Origin: Mastigamoeba balamuthi
Lineage: Eukaryota; Evosea; Mastigamoebida; Mastigamoebidae
Assembly: GCA_902651635.1 (NCBI GenBank)
Contig: CACRSC010000054.1
Location: forward strand, 359,156-402,742
Reading direction: 5' to 3'
DNA length: 43,587 bases
This document shows positions 10,484-20,845 of this stretch, piece by piece. The translations under genes and the position numbers were made by a program. Position 1 is the first letter of the stretch; each line of letters opens with the position of its first letter. Below the pieces are notes generated by a model. The model was not told the origin of the DNA. It made no database searches and saw nothing but the letters and a program-made list of their open reading frames with translations.

Positions 10484-11058
10484 GGAGAAGCTACAGACGA
10501 TCTTGTCTCCTTTAGCATTCCCCTCTTGCCTTCGTGGAGACCTTTCCCCAAACCCAAGGAAAACGAGGCTTGCTCAGGAACAAGTGAATGACAATTCCTC
10601 TGTGGCTATCTGTCTTTGGCTTCAAAATGGTAGAGACATACCGCCGACCCCGAGCCAAGATCGCAGAATGCATGTGTTTTGGGCGGTCAGAAAAGCAGAA
10701 CCTGATATACCCGGGGAGGGGGTTCACACGCGTCACGCAAGGGGTGAACAGGCAGGCTCATAACGGGGTTTGGCTGAGCAGGAAGAACTCCTCATGTCGG
10801 CAATGTGTATGAAAGGGGGGAACTGGCCTCCCAGACCTTGGTCCAGAGAGGGTTTGGGGTGGTGGTCGCTGTCATGCCCGTGGCCTACAGATGATCACGT
10901 GGCCCGGGTGGCAGTCCACACGTCACCCCATGCCTCGCCACAACGAATCGCACCGGCGAGGAAGGGTTTGCGGAACCCCAGATATTCTGGCTGACGTAAC
11001 AAGAGTAATAGTGTGATTGTGCTGTGCCACACAACAACACCAGCCCCAGCAGAAAACG
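10484..11058. promoter_or_regulatory. Intergenic region with HNH gene promoter
   Basis: There is no gene in these 575 bp. The part next to the HNH start contains ATTCTGGCTGACGTAAC (about 10984-11000). It includes TGACGTAA at 10992-10999, about 60 bp upstream of the ATG, and shares a 13-base block with the cathepsin promoter (33838-33850). Confidence 0.4.
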
Positions 11059-11484
11059 ATGGCTGTGCCCCCGAAGCAAACGAGATCGCTGACCGAGAGG
11101 CGCCAGTTCGACGAGGGCGAGAAGAGGTGGGCCTTCGCCAGGGAGGGGGGCAGATGCCGCTACTGCCAGCGGCAGCTGGGCTACGAGCTCTACGGCGAGC
11201 GCAAGAAGGGCACTGGGGGCCACTGCTACTGGGAGGTCGACCACATCAAGCCCTTCAGCGCAGAGTCCCACGCAAACGGCGGGCCCAACCACTACCTGAA
11301 CCTCAGCGCAGCCTGCTGGCAGTGCAACAGGGAGAAGTCGAGCTACACGCCCAGAGAGTGGGCGGCAGTTTCGGAATCGCCCCTGCTGTGCCAGGCCACC
11401 ACAAAGCACGATCGCAGCTGCCGCAGGCTCGTCAAGAAGGGCAACCGCAAGTACTGCGAGAAGCACTCGCGCACGTCAAAGTGA
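11059..11484 (+). CDS. Stand-alone HNH endonuclease-like protein
   Basis: This single-exon gene has 141 codons and starts at the ATG at 11059, the first in frame. The core carries the HNH beta-beta-alpha metal signature: a CRYC zinc-type pair, then WEVDHIKPFS (first His), the conserved Asn of NHYLNLSAACWQCN and a second Cys pair that together frame a zinc site, ending with NREKSS. A second cysteine/histidine cluster sits at the C-terminus (CQATTKHDRSC to KYCEKH). HNH proteins cut or nick DNA. Small free-standing forms are common in phages, giant viruses and mobile elements, and some occur in protists. No mobile element surrounds this copy and its codon use resembles that of its neighbours, so it may be domesticated. 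DNA cleavage is inferred from family only. Confidence 0.82.
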   Translation: MAVPPKQTRSLTERRQFDEGEKRWAFAREGGRCRYCQRQLGYELYGERKKGTGGHCYWEVDHIKPFSAESHANGGPNHYLNLSAACWQCNREKSSYTPREWAAVSESPLLCQATTKHDRSCRRLVKKGNRKYCEKHSRTSK

Positions 11485-11596
11485 CCCTGCTCTCGCTTCT
11501 GCCAGTGGACCAGAGGGACAACACACCGACCTTGTTCATACCATATCCGTGGTATGTTATTGGTCTCCTACTATTGGTACCATTTATCTGTGTACT

Positions 11597-11669
11597 GCGA
11601 CCTTGGCGCAGCTGGTAGCGCGTTAGACTGAAGATCTAAAGGTCGCTGGTTCAATCCCGGCAGGTCGCA
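11597..11669 (+). tRNA. tRNA-Phe(GAA): tRNA-Phe (anticodon GAA)
   Basis: The 73-nt cloverleaf has a perfect acceptor stem (GCGACCT with AGGTCGC), an anticodon loop with GAA flanked by stem TTAGA/TCTAA, and a T-arm with the GTTCAATCC B-box. The A-box GGCGCAGCTGG is intact. The discriminator base is A and CCA is not encoded. There is no intron. A TTTT run directly downstream (from 11671) can end polymerase III transcription. Confidence 0.97.
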
Positions 11670-11859
11670 CTTTTGTTGCGCTCAAATGGAGATTTCTCCA
11701 ATACTTGTTGTCTGTCGTACGAAGACCATACACACAGCCAAGTAGTGCCACAAGTGGTTTTAGCTATTATGGCTTTAAAGCCAGTTGGGCGCAGCCGAGC
11801 GCCCAGGAGGAGGGGCCCTTGAGGTCCTTGAGACCTTGAGATCTGGCATCTGCTCCTGG
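11670..11859. terminator. Pol III T-run and 3' flank of acyltransferase 1
   Basis: TTTT at 11671-11674 follows the tRNA. The remaining stretch is the 3' flank of the minus-strand acyltransferase gene; nothing else is recognised. Confidence 0.5.
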
Positions 11860-13506
11860 TCACTTGGAGCAGCCCAGCAGTACTTCCACAACCCGCCCGA
11901 AGAACCGATGCGCGTTCTCCGCGGACACAGGCGGGCATGTGCTGAGGCACCCGACGGTCATCCTGCCCCGCAGCGTCCAGCAGAGCATCACCGGCGTGCT
12001 CTGCACCACGATGTTGCACGTGCACGGCACGTACTCGTCGACCCGCCACCGGGCGCCCACCGAGCCCGGCAGCCCCATGTGCGCGTCGACGACGCCCATG
12101 CTCGACACGCCCACCACGGCCGGCCCCTGCGCGCTGAAGACGCCCTCGCGTGGCGGCTCGGCCCACGGCATCGCGAGGGCTCTGTACATCTCGACTGCCA
12201 TCCGCGAGTGCGAGCGCTGCCGCGACGCCAGCTCCGCTCGCAGCGCCGCCCCGAGGGCCCTCGCGGCCTCCCACAGCCTCTCGCCTCCACACTGCTGCTG
12301 CTGGAGCGATGGCAGCTTGGCGGCCACAAGCCTGCCGCTGATCGAGCACGAGACCTCGTCGGCAGCGGACTTGGGGCGCACGTCCACGACGACGCTGAAC
12401 GCCACGTTGTCCCTGCCAGCGGCCAGCGCGCTGGCCGCCATCAGCAGCGACGTGACTGTGGCGCCCCTGTGCCTCTTGACGGCCTGCGGGCCGGGGGGAA
12501 GGAGAAGTGGCGAGTACGACAGCTCGTGAGAAGAGAGAACCCGCAGCCCTGGAAGCTCCAGCCCAGGCGGTGGGCCGACGCACGGCGATGATGGCCGAGG
12601 TCTCGCCTTCGGAGAACGTGTGGAAGTCAGCGGAGCACTTGGGGGGCCCCGCGAGCTGGGCGACGCGGGCCGCGGCGTTCTTGCGGAGCTGCTCCCACTC
12701 CTCGTCGCTGGCGGCGCTGTCGAGCAGCTCCGGGAAGCGCTCGAAGAACGTCGCGGGAGTCGGCAGCGGCGGCAGCGGGGCCCCATCGAGCGCGCAGACG
12801 AGGTCGCGGACGATGGTCTGCGCCGAGAAGCCGTCGGCGACCGCGTGGTTGACGTGCACGACCAGCGCCACGCTGGCGCCGCTGCCCGCGCGCTCCCACT
12901 GGTAGGCGTCGACCTGCAGCATGTAGGCGCTCTGCCACAGCACGTCCCTGGCCACCGCAGAGCGGCACTGCTCAGCGGTTGCGTACAGCTCAATTCCTCT
13001 CGCGTTCCCCCCCACTTTGCGTTCAATTGATTGAAAAGGAAAAAACCCAGCACAGCACTCCGCTCTCGTTAGTTCGCTCCGTGCGGACGGGGGCGGTACT
13101 GCGTGTGTGAAGCCCAAGTGCTGCTGTACAAATGATATTGAATTGATTTGAAACCAATTGCCAACTCGCGCGAGGGCACTTTGGGCTGGGCGCACTTGAG
13201 TTGGCGCTGGAACTCGGCCCAGGCGTCGTCCCGGCCCCTGCAGCGCTGCAGGCTGACAGGGACGTTGTCGTCGTCGCCGACGGCGAGCTCCAGGGGCCTG
13301 GCGGGGTCGCGCCTGGCCCGGAGCAACGGGTGGCGGCGGCAGAGGGCCGAGCAGGCCGACGAGAGGCGGCCCAGCGAGAGCCCACAGGCTGCAGCGCTGC
13401 CCCCCAGCGTCGCCCAGAGCAGTATCTGGCAGCAGTTGTGCTCGTTCAGCACCCCCTCGTTGCGACTCAGGCGGTACACCCCCTGCTCCTGCTCGACACG
13501 CGACAT
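11860..13506 (-). CDS. HxxxD acyltransferase/condensation-type protein, copy 1
   Basis: Three exons on the minus strand (13506-13196, 12947-12584, 12483-11860) give 432 codons. Exon 1 has the N-terminal YRLSRNEG and CRRHPLLRAR segments typical of CoA-dependent acyltransferases and condensation domains. Exon 2 holds the catalytic motif NHAVADG (His138, Asp142). Exon 3 carries the second half, with ATVTSLLMAA, DEVSCSISG and VGVSSMGVVDAH. The fold resembles alcohol acetyltransferase, PapA5-type and NRPS condensation proteins, which move an acyl group to an alcohol or amine. Donor and acceptor are unknown. Intron 1 is long (248 nt), AT-richer than the exons and contains AATTGA-type words. Intron positions and phases equal those of the two neighbouring paralogs. 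No signal peptide or membrane segment is seen. Confidence 0.85.
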
Positions 13507-13700
13507 TCGATTCTCGCCGGTGATGACTGTGCAGGCAAGAGACGGTGAGGTGCGGTGGCGACAGGGGCGACAGGAACAAAACGATACACTTTTTCAGATA
13601 AACTGGGAAAAAGCTGATTTCGCCGAGGGGGGAAATCTGGGCCCCCTCTGGCGTGGCCGACACGTGTCCCCTCGGGTCAGCCAGCGCCTGCCACCTCACC

Positions 13701-15169
13701 TCACGGCTTCACGGCGCATGCGTCGCCTCTCGGCGCGTCGGACAGCATGGAGACCGCACGCTGGAAGAACTCGGAGAAGCAGCCGGGGGCCACGTGGGTG
13801 CTCGTACACGTCACCGCGAGCCTCCCGCGCAGCGTCAGCGCGAAGAATGTCGGCGCCATCGGCACAACCAGGTTCCCGCAGCACGGCACCAGCTCCTGGA
13901 CGGCCCAGCGGTCGCCCACGTCGCGCGGCAGCCTCAGGTTCCCGTCGGCCACGCCCATGCTCGACAGGCCCATGAACGCAGGCCCCTCCGCGGGGTAGAC
14001 GCCCGCAGCCAGGGTCTCCGGCGCAGGAGCAGCGAGCCCGTGGTAGATATCGACGGCCAGCCGCGTGCGGTACTGCTCGCGGTCCGCCAGCCTGCGCTTG
14101 ATCTCGGCATCGAGCGTCTGGGCCGCCCGCCACAGCGCCTGGCGTGTCCCCGGAGGCCCGGGCAGCCGCACACCCTGCAGGATGACGCGCGAGATCGAGC
14201 ACGAGACCTCGTCGGCGGCGGGCGGCTGCCGCACGCTGGCGATGACGCCGAGGTCGATGCCGTCGCGCTGGGCCGCCAGGGCACCGGCTGCCAGCAGCAG
14301 CGCCGTCACGGTGACGCCCCTGGCCTTCGTCGCCTGCACACCGCCGTCAGTGTCGAGGCATCGCAACCGCCGGGGAGCCGGCGCGTGCTTACCGAGACGA
14401 TGGCGGAGGTCTGCTCCTCGCTGAACGTGTGGAACTGCGCGCAGCACGCGGGGAGGCCGACGGCCTTGCGCACCTGCGCGGCGGCCTGCGCGCTCAGGCG
14501 CTCCCACTCGGCCTGCGGCACGTTGGCATCGGCCAGCTCGGGGAAGCGCTGCTCGTAGGGCGCGGGCATCGGCAGGGGCTCGAGCTGCACGCCGCCGAGG
14601 GCGCAGACGAGGTCGCGGATGATGGTCTGCAGCGCCCTTCCGTCTACCGCCGCGTGGTTGGCGTGCACGATCAGCGCCACGGAGCCGGCAGCCTGTCCGC
14701 TACTTCCGCCGCTGTAGGCGCACGCGGGATACTGCAGAGCGTCGATCTGCAGCATAGCGGAGCTCTTCCACACGAAGTCTCTGCGGGGGGGAGCGGACAT
14801 GGGAAGGGCCGGGGGTCATTCGGGAGTGTCGAAGCCGAGGAGGAGACCTCTGCGGGCGCACTTGACCTGCCGCTCGAACTCAGCCCACGCCTCCTCTCTG
14901 CTGCCGAGCCTACGCAGCGTGACCGGGGCCGTTACGCTGTTGCTGTCATCGATGGCGAGCTCGAAGGGCCTCGCGGGGTCCCATCGCCCCCGGAGCAGCG
15001 GGTGGCGGCGGCAGACAGCGCTGCCGGCGCGCGCGAGCTGGTCCAGGGAGAGCGACAGCGCGCCGCTGCCGGCGAGGGCCACCCACGCGACGACCTGCGC
15101 GCAGTTGAACTCGTTGAGGACGCCCTCGTTCCTGCTAAGGCGGTACACCACAGCCTCGCCTCTCGCCAT
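13701..15169 (-). CDS. HxxxD acyltransferase/condensation-type protein, copy 2
   Basis: Three exons (15169-14862, 14780-14393, 14333-13701) give 442 codons. The start is the ATG at 15169; the in-frame triplet just upstream is GTG. The order of motifs matches copy 1: YRLSRNEGVLNEFN, CRRHPLLRGR, MLQIDALQ, the active site NHAAVDG (His145, Asp149), FHTFSEEQTSAIVS, GVTVTALLLAAGALA, DEVSCSIS and GLSSMGVADG. Both introns are at the same codon positions and phases as in the paralogs and are shorter (81 and 59 nt). It lies head to tail with copy 1 and divergent to copy 3 across about 250 bp. A glycine/serine-rich insert precedes the HxxxD motif. Substrate unknown. Confidence 0.85.
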
Positions 15170-15418
15170 CACTGTCCACGCGATCTAAACCACCGACCCA
15201 GTCGTCTGATCCTCAGCAACAACTGCAGCTGCGACCTCATCAGCCAGGGAGAAATGGACGCATATGTGACGTAGGGCGGGACTCGTCAGAACTGCAGCGT
15301 TTTCCGGCGGGTGCAGGAGGAAACGGGTGCATTTGTGACGCAAGAAGAGAGCAAGAGGATCTGCAGCACGACGCGGGGCTGCTCACACCACCGCCGTCAC
15401 CACAATCCACAGCAAAGT
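15170..15418. promoter_or_regulatory. Divergent promoter, acyltransferase copies 2 and 3
   Basis: The 249-bp gap between divergent starts contains two near-identical boxes, GCATATGTGACG at 15260-15271 and GCATTTGTGACG at 15330-15341, spaced 70 bp. The first continues into TGACGT. These could be shared control sites for the two genes. The function is inferred from position and repetition. Confidence 0.45.
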
Positions 15419-16841
15419 ATGGACCAACCAATGAGCAGCGAGACTTCGTCGTGCCGGGCGGTGTACAGGCTCTGCGGCAACGAGGCGGTGCACAACCAGC
15501 ACAACTTCTGCCAGATCATCGCGTGGGCCCTCCTCGAGGGCAGCGGCGTCAAGGACCTCACCCGCGACCGCCTCTCCCACGCCCTCTCCGCCGTCGCCCG
15601 CCGCCACCCGCTGCTCCGCGGACGCCGTGAGCCCCAGCGGTTTTGGAAGGTCGCCGTCGACGACGACGACGTCCAGCTCCCCGCGACCCTGCAGCGTTGC
15701 GGCAGCAGAGACGACGCCTGGAACGAGTTCCAGAAGCAAGTCAAGTGAGTGCCCTCGAGGCCTCAAGTCGCGTAGCTCACTGTGCGCTGTTGTGTGGCCA
15801 AAGGGAGGTGTACTGGGAGAGCGAGAGAATGCTGCAGGTCGACGCCTACGTGTTCCCCGGGCCCAACAACGAGCCGCTCGCCGGGCTCATCATGCACGGA
15901 AACCACGCGGTAGCCGACGGCTTCGCGCTACAGCTCGCGCTGCGGGACCTGGCCTGCGCGCTGGACGGCGCGGCGCTGCTGCCCCAGCCGATGCCCCGGC
16001 CCTTCTTCGAGCGCTTTCCCGAGTTGCACCTCTCGGCAGCCGAGCCACCGGCGGAACCCCAAGCCCAGGGCGCCCACAGCAGCGAACCGGCGCATGTCCC
16101 GATGTGCAACGCACTGTTCCACATATTCTCTCGAGAGGAGACCACTCGCATTGTCAAAGTGAGCGCCTGGGCCCCAAGTTGACTCAGCCACACCACCGCA
16201 ACTGACGGCCATCCCCCGACGCACAGGCGGCCAAGAGCCACGGCGCCACAGTGACGACGCTCCTCATGGCGGCGGGGTCGCTGGCCTCCGAGCGCAGCGA
16301 CATTGACTTCATCGTCGTCGTGAACTTGCGCCCGCCGTCGGCCAGCGACGAGGTGTCCTTCGCCGTCACGCTGCTGCCCTTCGAGCGCACTGCCCTGCCG
16401 CCACAACCGGCGTCCTCGGCGAAGCTCTGGCAGGTCGCTCGCGAGTTCACCGGTGTCCTGCAGAGCAAGCTGGCTGCGCACGAGCAGTACAGGACGCGCC
16501 TTGCCGGAGAGGAGTACCGCAACGCCGTCCTGGCTGTGTGCGACGCCCCCACGGAGAGCCTCTACCACGAGGGCAGGCCGGCGTTCATGAGCATGTCGAG
16601 CATGGGCGTCGTCGACGGGCACGTGGCGCTGCCGGGCGACGTGGGGGCGCGGTGGGCCATCACCGAGTTTGTGCCGTGCTGCTGCAACTACACGACGGCC
16701 AGCATGCCCAACCTCTTCTGCTGCACGCTCTGCGGCAGGCTCAACGTCACGTGCACCAGCACCAACCCCCCGGTCGACCCTCACCAGTTCTCCCGGTTCT
16801 TCCAGCGCTTTGTCTCACTCCTGCTCACGCTGGACGACTGA
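15419..16841 (+). CDS. HxxxD acyltransferase/condensation-type protein, copy 3
   Basis: Three exons (15419-15744, 15804-16158, 16227-16841) give 431 codons. The ATG at 15419 is the first in frame; a second lies four codons later. Exon 1 has YRLCGNEAVHNQHNF and ARRHPLLRGR. Exon 2 has MLQVDAY and the catalytic NHAVADG (His143, Asp147), then FERFPEL and FHIFSREETTRIVK. Exon 3 begins AAKSHGATVTTLLMAAG and ends in the conserved C-terminal half (SMSSMGVVDGHVALPGDVGARW). Both introns (59 and 68 nt) match the paralogs in position and phase. The exon-2 loop before the second intron is a proline/alanine-rich variable segment. The catalytic His/Asp pair is intact, so the copy is likely active. Substrate unknown. 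Confidence 0.86.
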
Positions 16842-17347
16842 GAAAAACGACGCTGCAGCCATGGCAACTGGGGCTGTTCGCAATGGCTGTTGTCCCTTTT
16901 GACCGATGAGCCTTCACCAGAAATATGTTCAACGGCGCCCGCGGACAGTAGCAAAAGAAGGGCTGCTCTTCGCCCCAGGAACAAGGCACAGGCCGACAGA
17001 GAGTGGCCGCTGCCTTTTCCGAACTTCGGCGAGTGAGGAAACAGGCGGCTGAGGTTTATGACAAATTTCCGAAAACGGTATCATCGGTGGTCGTAGCACG
17101 AGGAGAACATACGTCGTCAACTGCAAAGAAACTTGAATTCGAGTCCGCCCCCTGCTGCATCGCTCTGACCGTGCGAGAACCAGCGACGGGCGGGCAAACC
17201 ACACCGAGTGCTGCGTGTGACGTCACATTTTCCTGAAGACGGACTCGAACGAAAAAAGCCCGCCGTGTGATGTCATTCATTCTCCTCTCAAAACCCCACG
17301 CAATCTCGTCCACATAGTAATACCAACAAGAAGCCACAAACACCAAG
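16842..17347. promoter_or_regulatory. Intergenic region with duplicated CRE-like boxes
   Basis: No gene is seen in these 506 bp. Upstream of the CSPG-type gene two similar boxes occur exactly 50 bp apart: GTGTGACGTCA at 17215-17225 and GTGTGATGTCA at 17265-17275, 133 and 83 bp before the ATG. The first contains a palindromic TGACGTCA of the type bound by bZIP factors. Control by them is inferred. Confidence 0.45.
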
Positions 17348-20300
17348 ATGAACAGGACGAAACCAGCTCTTCCACTGTCCCTGCTGCTGCTTCTGTGCTC
17401 TCTGGCGTGAGCCCATTCCCCACCACCACAGCGCCTCAACAGCTAAGTAACTACTCGGCATCTCTGCAGACCCACTGCTCTGGGCGATACGTGGGTGTCG
17501 CCGAGGACTCTGTCGTTCGGCACCGCCAGGAGCTCCTTCGCCACGCTCGAGGTGCCCCCATCGGCAGCCACGCTGACACAGGTGACGCTGACCTACGCCG
17601 GTGGTGCCATCGGGTGTTACCATACCGCCAATTGCCGCTGGGGCTGCACGAGCGTCATGGCGGGGCGGATCGGCATGATTATCACCGACTCGGACAGCTC
17701 CTACCTGGGCCCGCCGCTGGACGGCAGCTTTGGAGTTACCTGGCCGGTGCCCAACCCGCTGTCTCCAGTCGAAAATGCCGGGTTCTGGACGAGCCCCACC
17801 GAGAACAGCAACGTCGACGTCCTGCACATACCTCTCAAGAACGTCGCCTTCAAGGGGCCCACTGTGCAGCTGTGGTACTGCGAGGACTGGCTCGGCTGGA
17901 CAGAGGAGGACAACGTGGGCACCGTTCAGTTCACCTACTCGGTCACCTACGGTGCTCACTCACTGCCCACGCACGACATCGCTGCACGAGTGTCTCACAG
18001 TCTGAGTGCAGTTCCACGCGAGCCGGTGGTCGTCGTGACCAACAGCATCGCGGTAACGCAGGGCGTCGACCTGGTGATCACAGGGAGCATGATCAGGGCT
18101 CAGGGAGGCAGCCCCCTCAGCTTCACCGTCACGCGGTCCTCGCACGGCCACTTCGCCCTGTCGTCGTCGCGCACGACCCCCGTCACGCAGTTCACGCAGG
18201 ACGACATCTCTGCTGGAAGGGTCCTCTTTGTACACGACAACAGCCTCTCGGCTCCGAGCTACGCACTGACGGCCACCGACGGCCACCTCACGAGCCCCGA
18301 GTCTGAGGGCGCCGTGACGTTTGACCCCGCCAACCACCCGCCGGTCGTCGTGGCCAACGCGATCGCTGCGACCGAGGGCGTGGACCTCGTGCTGGACAGC
18401 ACCATGATCAGGAGCACCGACCAGGAGGGCGACGCTGTGGCCTACACGGTCGCCGCAGTCTCGCACGGCCACTTCGCGATGGTGGACAGCAGGAGCACCC
18501 CGATCACGCACTTTGAGCAGAGCAACATCGACAGCAGGCTGATGGTGTTCGTCAACGACGGGCTCAAGGAGACGCCCAGCTACACTCTCGTCGTGTCTGA
18601 CGGGAAGGAGTCGGTGACTTCGGTGGGAGCGGTGACATACACGACTGTCAACATGGGCCCTCAGATCACCGCGAACGCGCTCGCCATCACCGAGGGAACG
18701 ACTCTGCGCCTCACCAATGCGATGGTGGCCGCGAGGGACATCGACAGCACCCCTGAACAGCTCACGTATTCAGCCACTGGCATCGCCAATGGCTGGTTTG
18801 CACGCTGCGATGCCCACTCGACTCCCGTGACATCGTTCACGCAGTCCGATATCGATCACGCCGCCATCTGCTTCACCCACGACGGCAGTGCAGGCGCCCC
18901 GTCGTTCACTCTGGTCGTCAGCGACGGTGCTCTGTCGAGCGCCCCATCAGTCCCCGCCGTCTACTTGAACCACATCCCAGCGGTGACGCTGCCGATCGGG
19001 CGCCAGCCGTCCTGCTGCTACGCTGTTGAGGGGCAGGCTTACTCCTTCGTCTTCGCCAACAGCACGTTCGTTGATGTTGATGGCGATGCGCTGTCCTACA
19101 CTGCCACGCTCTCGGACGGGTCCGCTCTTCCCTCTTGGCTCTCGTTCGACCCGCTGGCACGCATGTTGTCTGGTGTGCCTGTGGCCAGCGGCCCACTGTC
19201 CGTGAGGATCGTCGCGACCGACCCGATGGGCGCAGCTGGACAGGACTCGCTCGCGATTTACTTCGAGTGCGCTGGTCTGCTCCACGTAGACCCCCAGCAG
19301 TTCCTCGAGCCCCCGGTAGTGGAGGTGACCCTCGAGGGCGCCACTCTGAGCATCGATTTGCGCCTTCCGCAGATGATCCCTCACCGCTCTGGAGTCTCCG
19401 CCGTCTTCGGTGAGTCGTCCACTCCTCTCTGAGGTATCGATGCCCTTGTCTCACGAGTCTGTACACCCCCAGTGAATCCGACGACGCAGAAGCCCACAGA
19501 CCTGACTCTGCCCATGCCCGAGAGCCCGTGCAGCTTCGGGACTGTTACGTCGCACAACATGTGGGACCTCCTCAGGAACGCCGACCCCGACATCCGCTCA
19601 GACCAGCAGGACTACACCGTCGAGTTCTCTGTCGCCGTCCTCTGGAACGAGACAACTGTGCTGGCCGGCCACAACGTGGCCCGCCCGATAAGCGCGACCG
19701 TGTCGTTCGTCGTCCGGATCCACAGGGCCGTGTCGGCGAGCTCGTTCATCCACACACTCGACCCCTCGCTGGTCTGGGCCTACGTGTCCAAGGCCTCGGC
19801 CTTCCCTGTCCGCGACGCCTCGGGCACCGTCCAGTATGTCCTGATGACCGTCCAGATGGCCACCGTGGCTGCCCAGGAGGGCTACCGCATCGACCCCGCG
19901 TCGTTCGTCGTCGCCGGCCTGCGTGGCGCTGTGCTTCACATGACGCAGCCCGCGCTGGAGTCGAGTGATGCGGAGGTCCAGCGCTGGTCGTTCACCGCCA
20001 ACGTCACGGGCGTGTGCTCGCTCACGGCGTCCGACGGCTTCACGCTCGACTACACCCTCGTCTCTGAAGCCCCGCGGTCGGCGGTCCACAGCAGCTCCAT
20101 CGCGACGACGTTCGGCCACGTGGAGAGCTGGTGCTCTGTGGGCAACTCCACGATGGGCATCAGCGCAGTCCAGACCACCTACGCCTCCAACAGCCCGACC
20201 GCGGGCGTGGTAGAGCGCTTCTTCGTCGGCGACACTGTCTTCGTGCGCGAGGCCGTCGCCGCCGACGCCACCCAGTCCTCTGCGTCGATCGTGTCAGTGG

Positions 20301-20644
20301 TTCTCACGGGTAGCGCCGTCCGGGCCGGCGCCGAGGTCGTCGTGTTCTCCGAGGGCACCCAGGCCGCGGCCATGCAGTACGCGCTGGTCGCGTGCCCCAG
20401 CGGGGTCGATGCCGCAGCGTGCTACAGCTTCGTGGTCGACGGGGGTGTGCTGCAGGCGCAGGGCGTGCTCAACGTCAACACGACGATGCGCCTGTCGCTC
20501 AGCGGCCACAAGAGGACAGCGCAGGCCGGAGAGGTGAGGTCTGTCCTGTCGTCTGCGTTCGTGAGCGACCGTGTGGGGGTGTCGGGGGCCTGTGGTCTGC
20601 CCCTGCCTTTCATTGCCTTCGGAGTGGTCTCTCTTCTGTTTTGA
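17348..20644 (+). CDS. Secreted/GPI-anchored CSPG- and cadherin-like repeat protein
   Basis: Three exons (17348-17406, 17470-19409, 19473-20644) give 1056 codons. Exon 1 encodes a signal peptide with the core LPLSLLLLLCSLA; the splice falls at the cleavage region. A roughly 180-residue N-terminal domain rich in Cys and Trp follows. Then come three tandem CSPG/NG2-type repeats of about 105 residues, each with pattern N-x-I-A-x-T-x-G, HGHFA or a variant, TPVTxFxQxDI and FVHD or FVND, ending SYxLxxxDG. Next is a dystroglycan/cadherin-like (CADG) domain with VDVDGDALSYTA, LPSWLSFDP and LSGVP. The last 400 residues are beta-rich and unassigned. The protein ends in a hydrophobic tail (LPLPFIAFGVVSLLF) after small residues, as in a GPI-attachment signal. 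It probably acts outside the cell in adhesion or as a coat protein. Confidence 0.86.
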
Positions 20645-20845
20645 GACGGCTCATCGACCCAATGCCAAGGCCTCTTCTGGGGCACGCTGCGCCGTCTTCC
20701 GAGCCAGCACCATGCCCAGTTGACCCACACTGGACAACTGAACATACAAATACAACGATGAATGAGGAATCCACAGTGTTTCGAATACAACCCAACAGCA
20801 GCAGTTGAGGCAACCCCCATTGTCCAGTGCCGCAGCGCCCCGTGC
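20645..20845. other. Convergent 3' intergenic region
   Basis: This gap of 201 bp separates the stops of the CSPG-type gene and the RGS gene. No feature is recognised. Confidence 0.4.
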
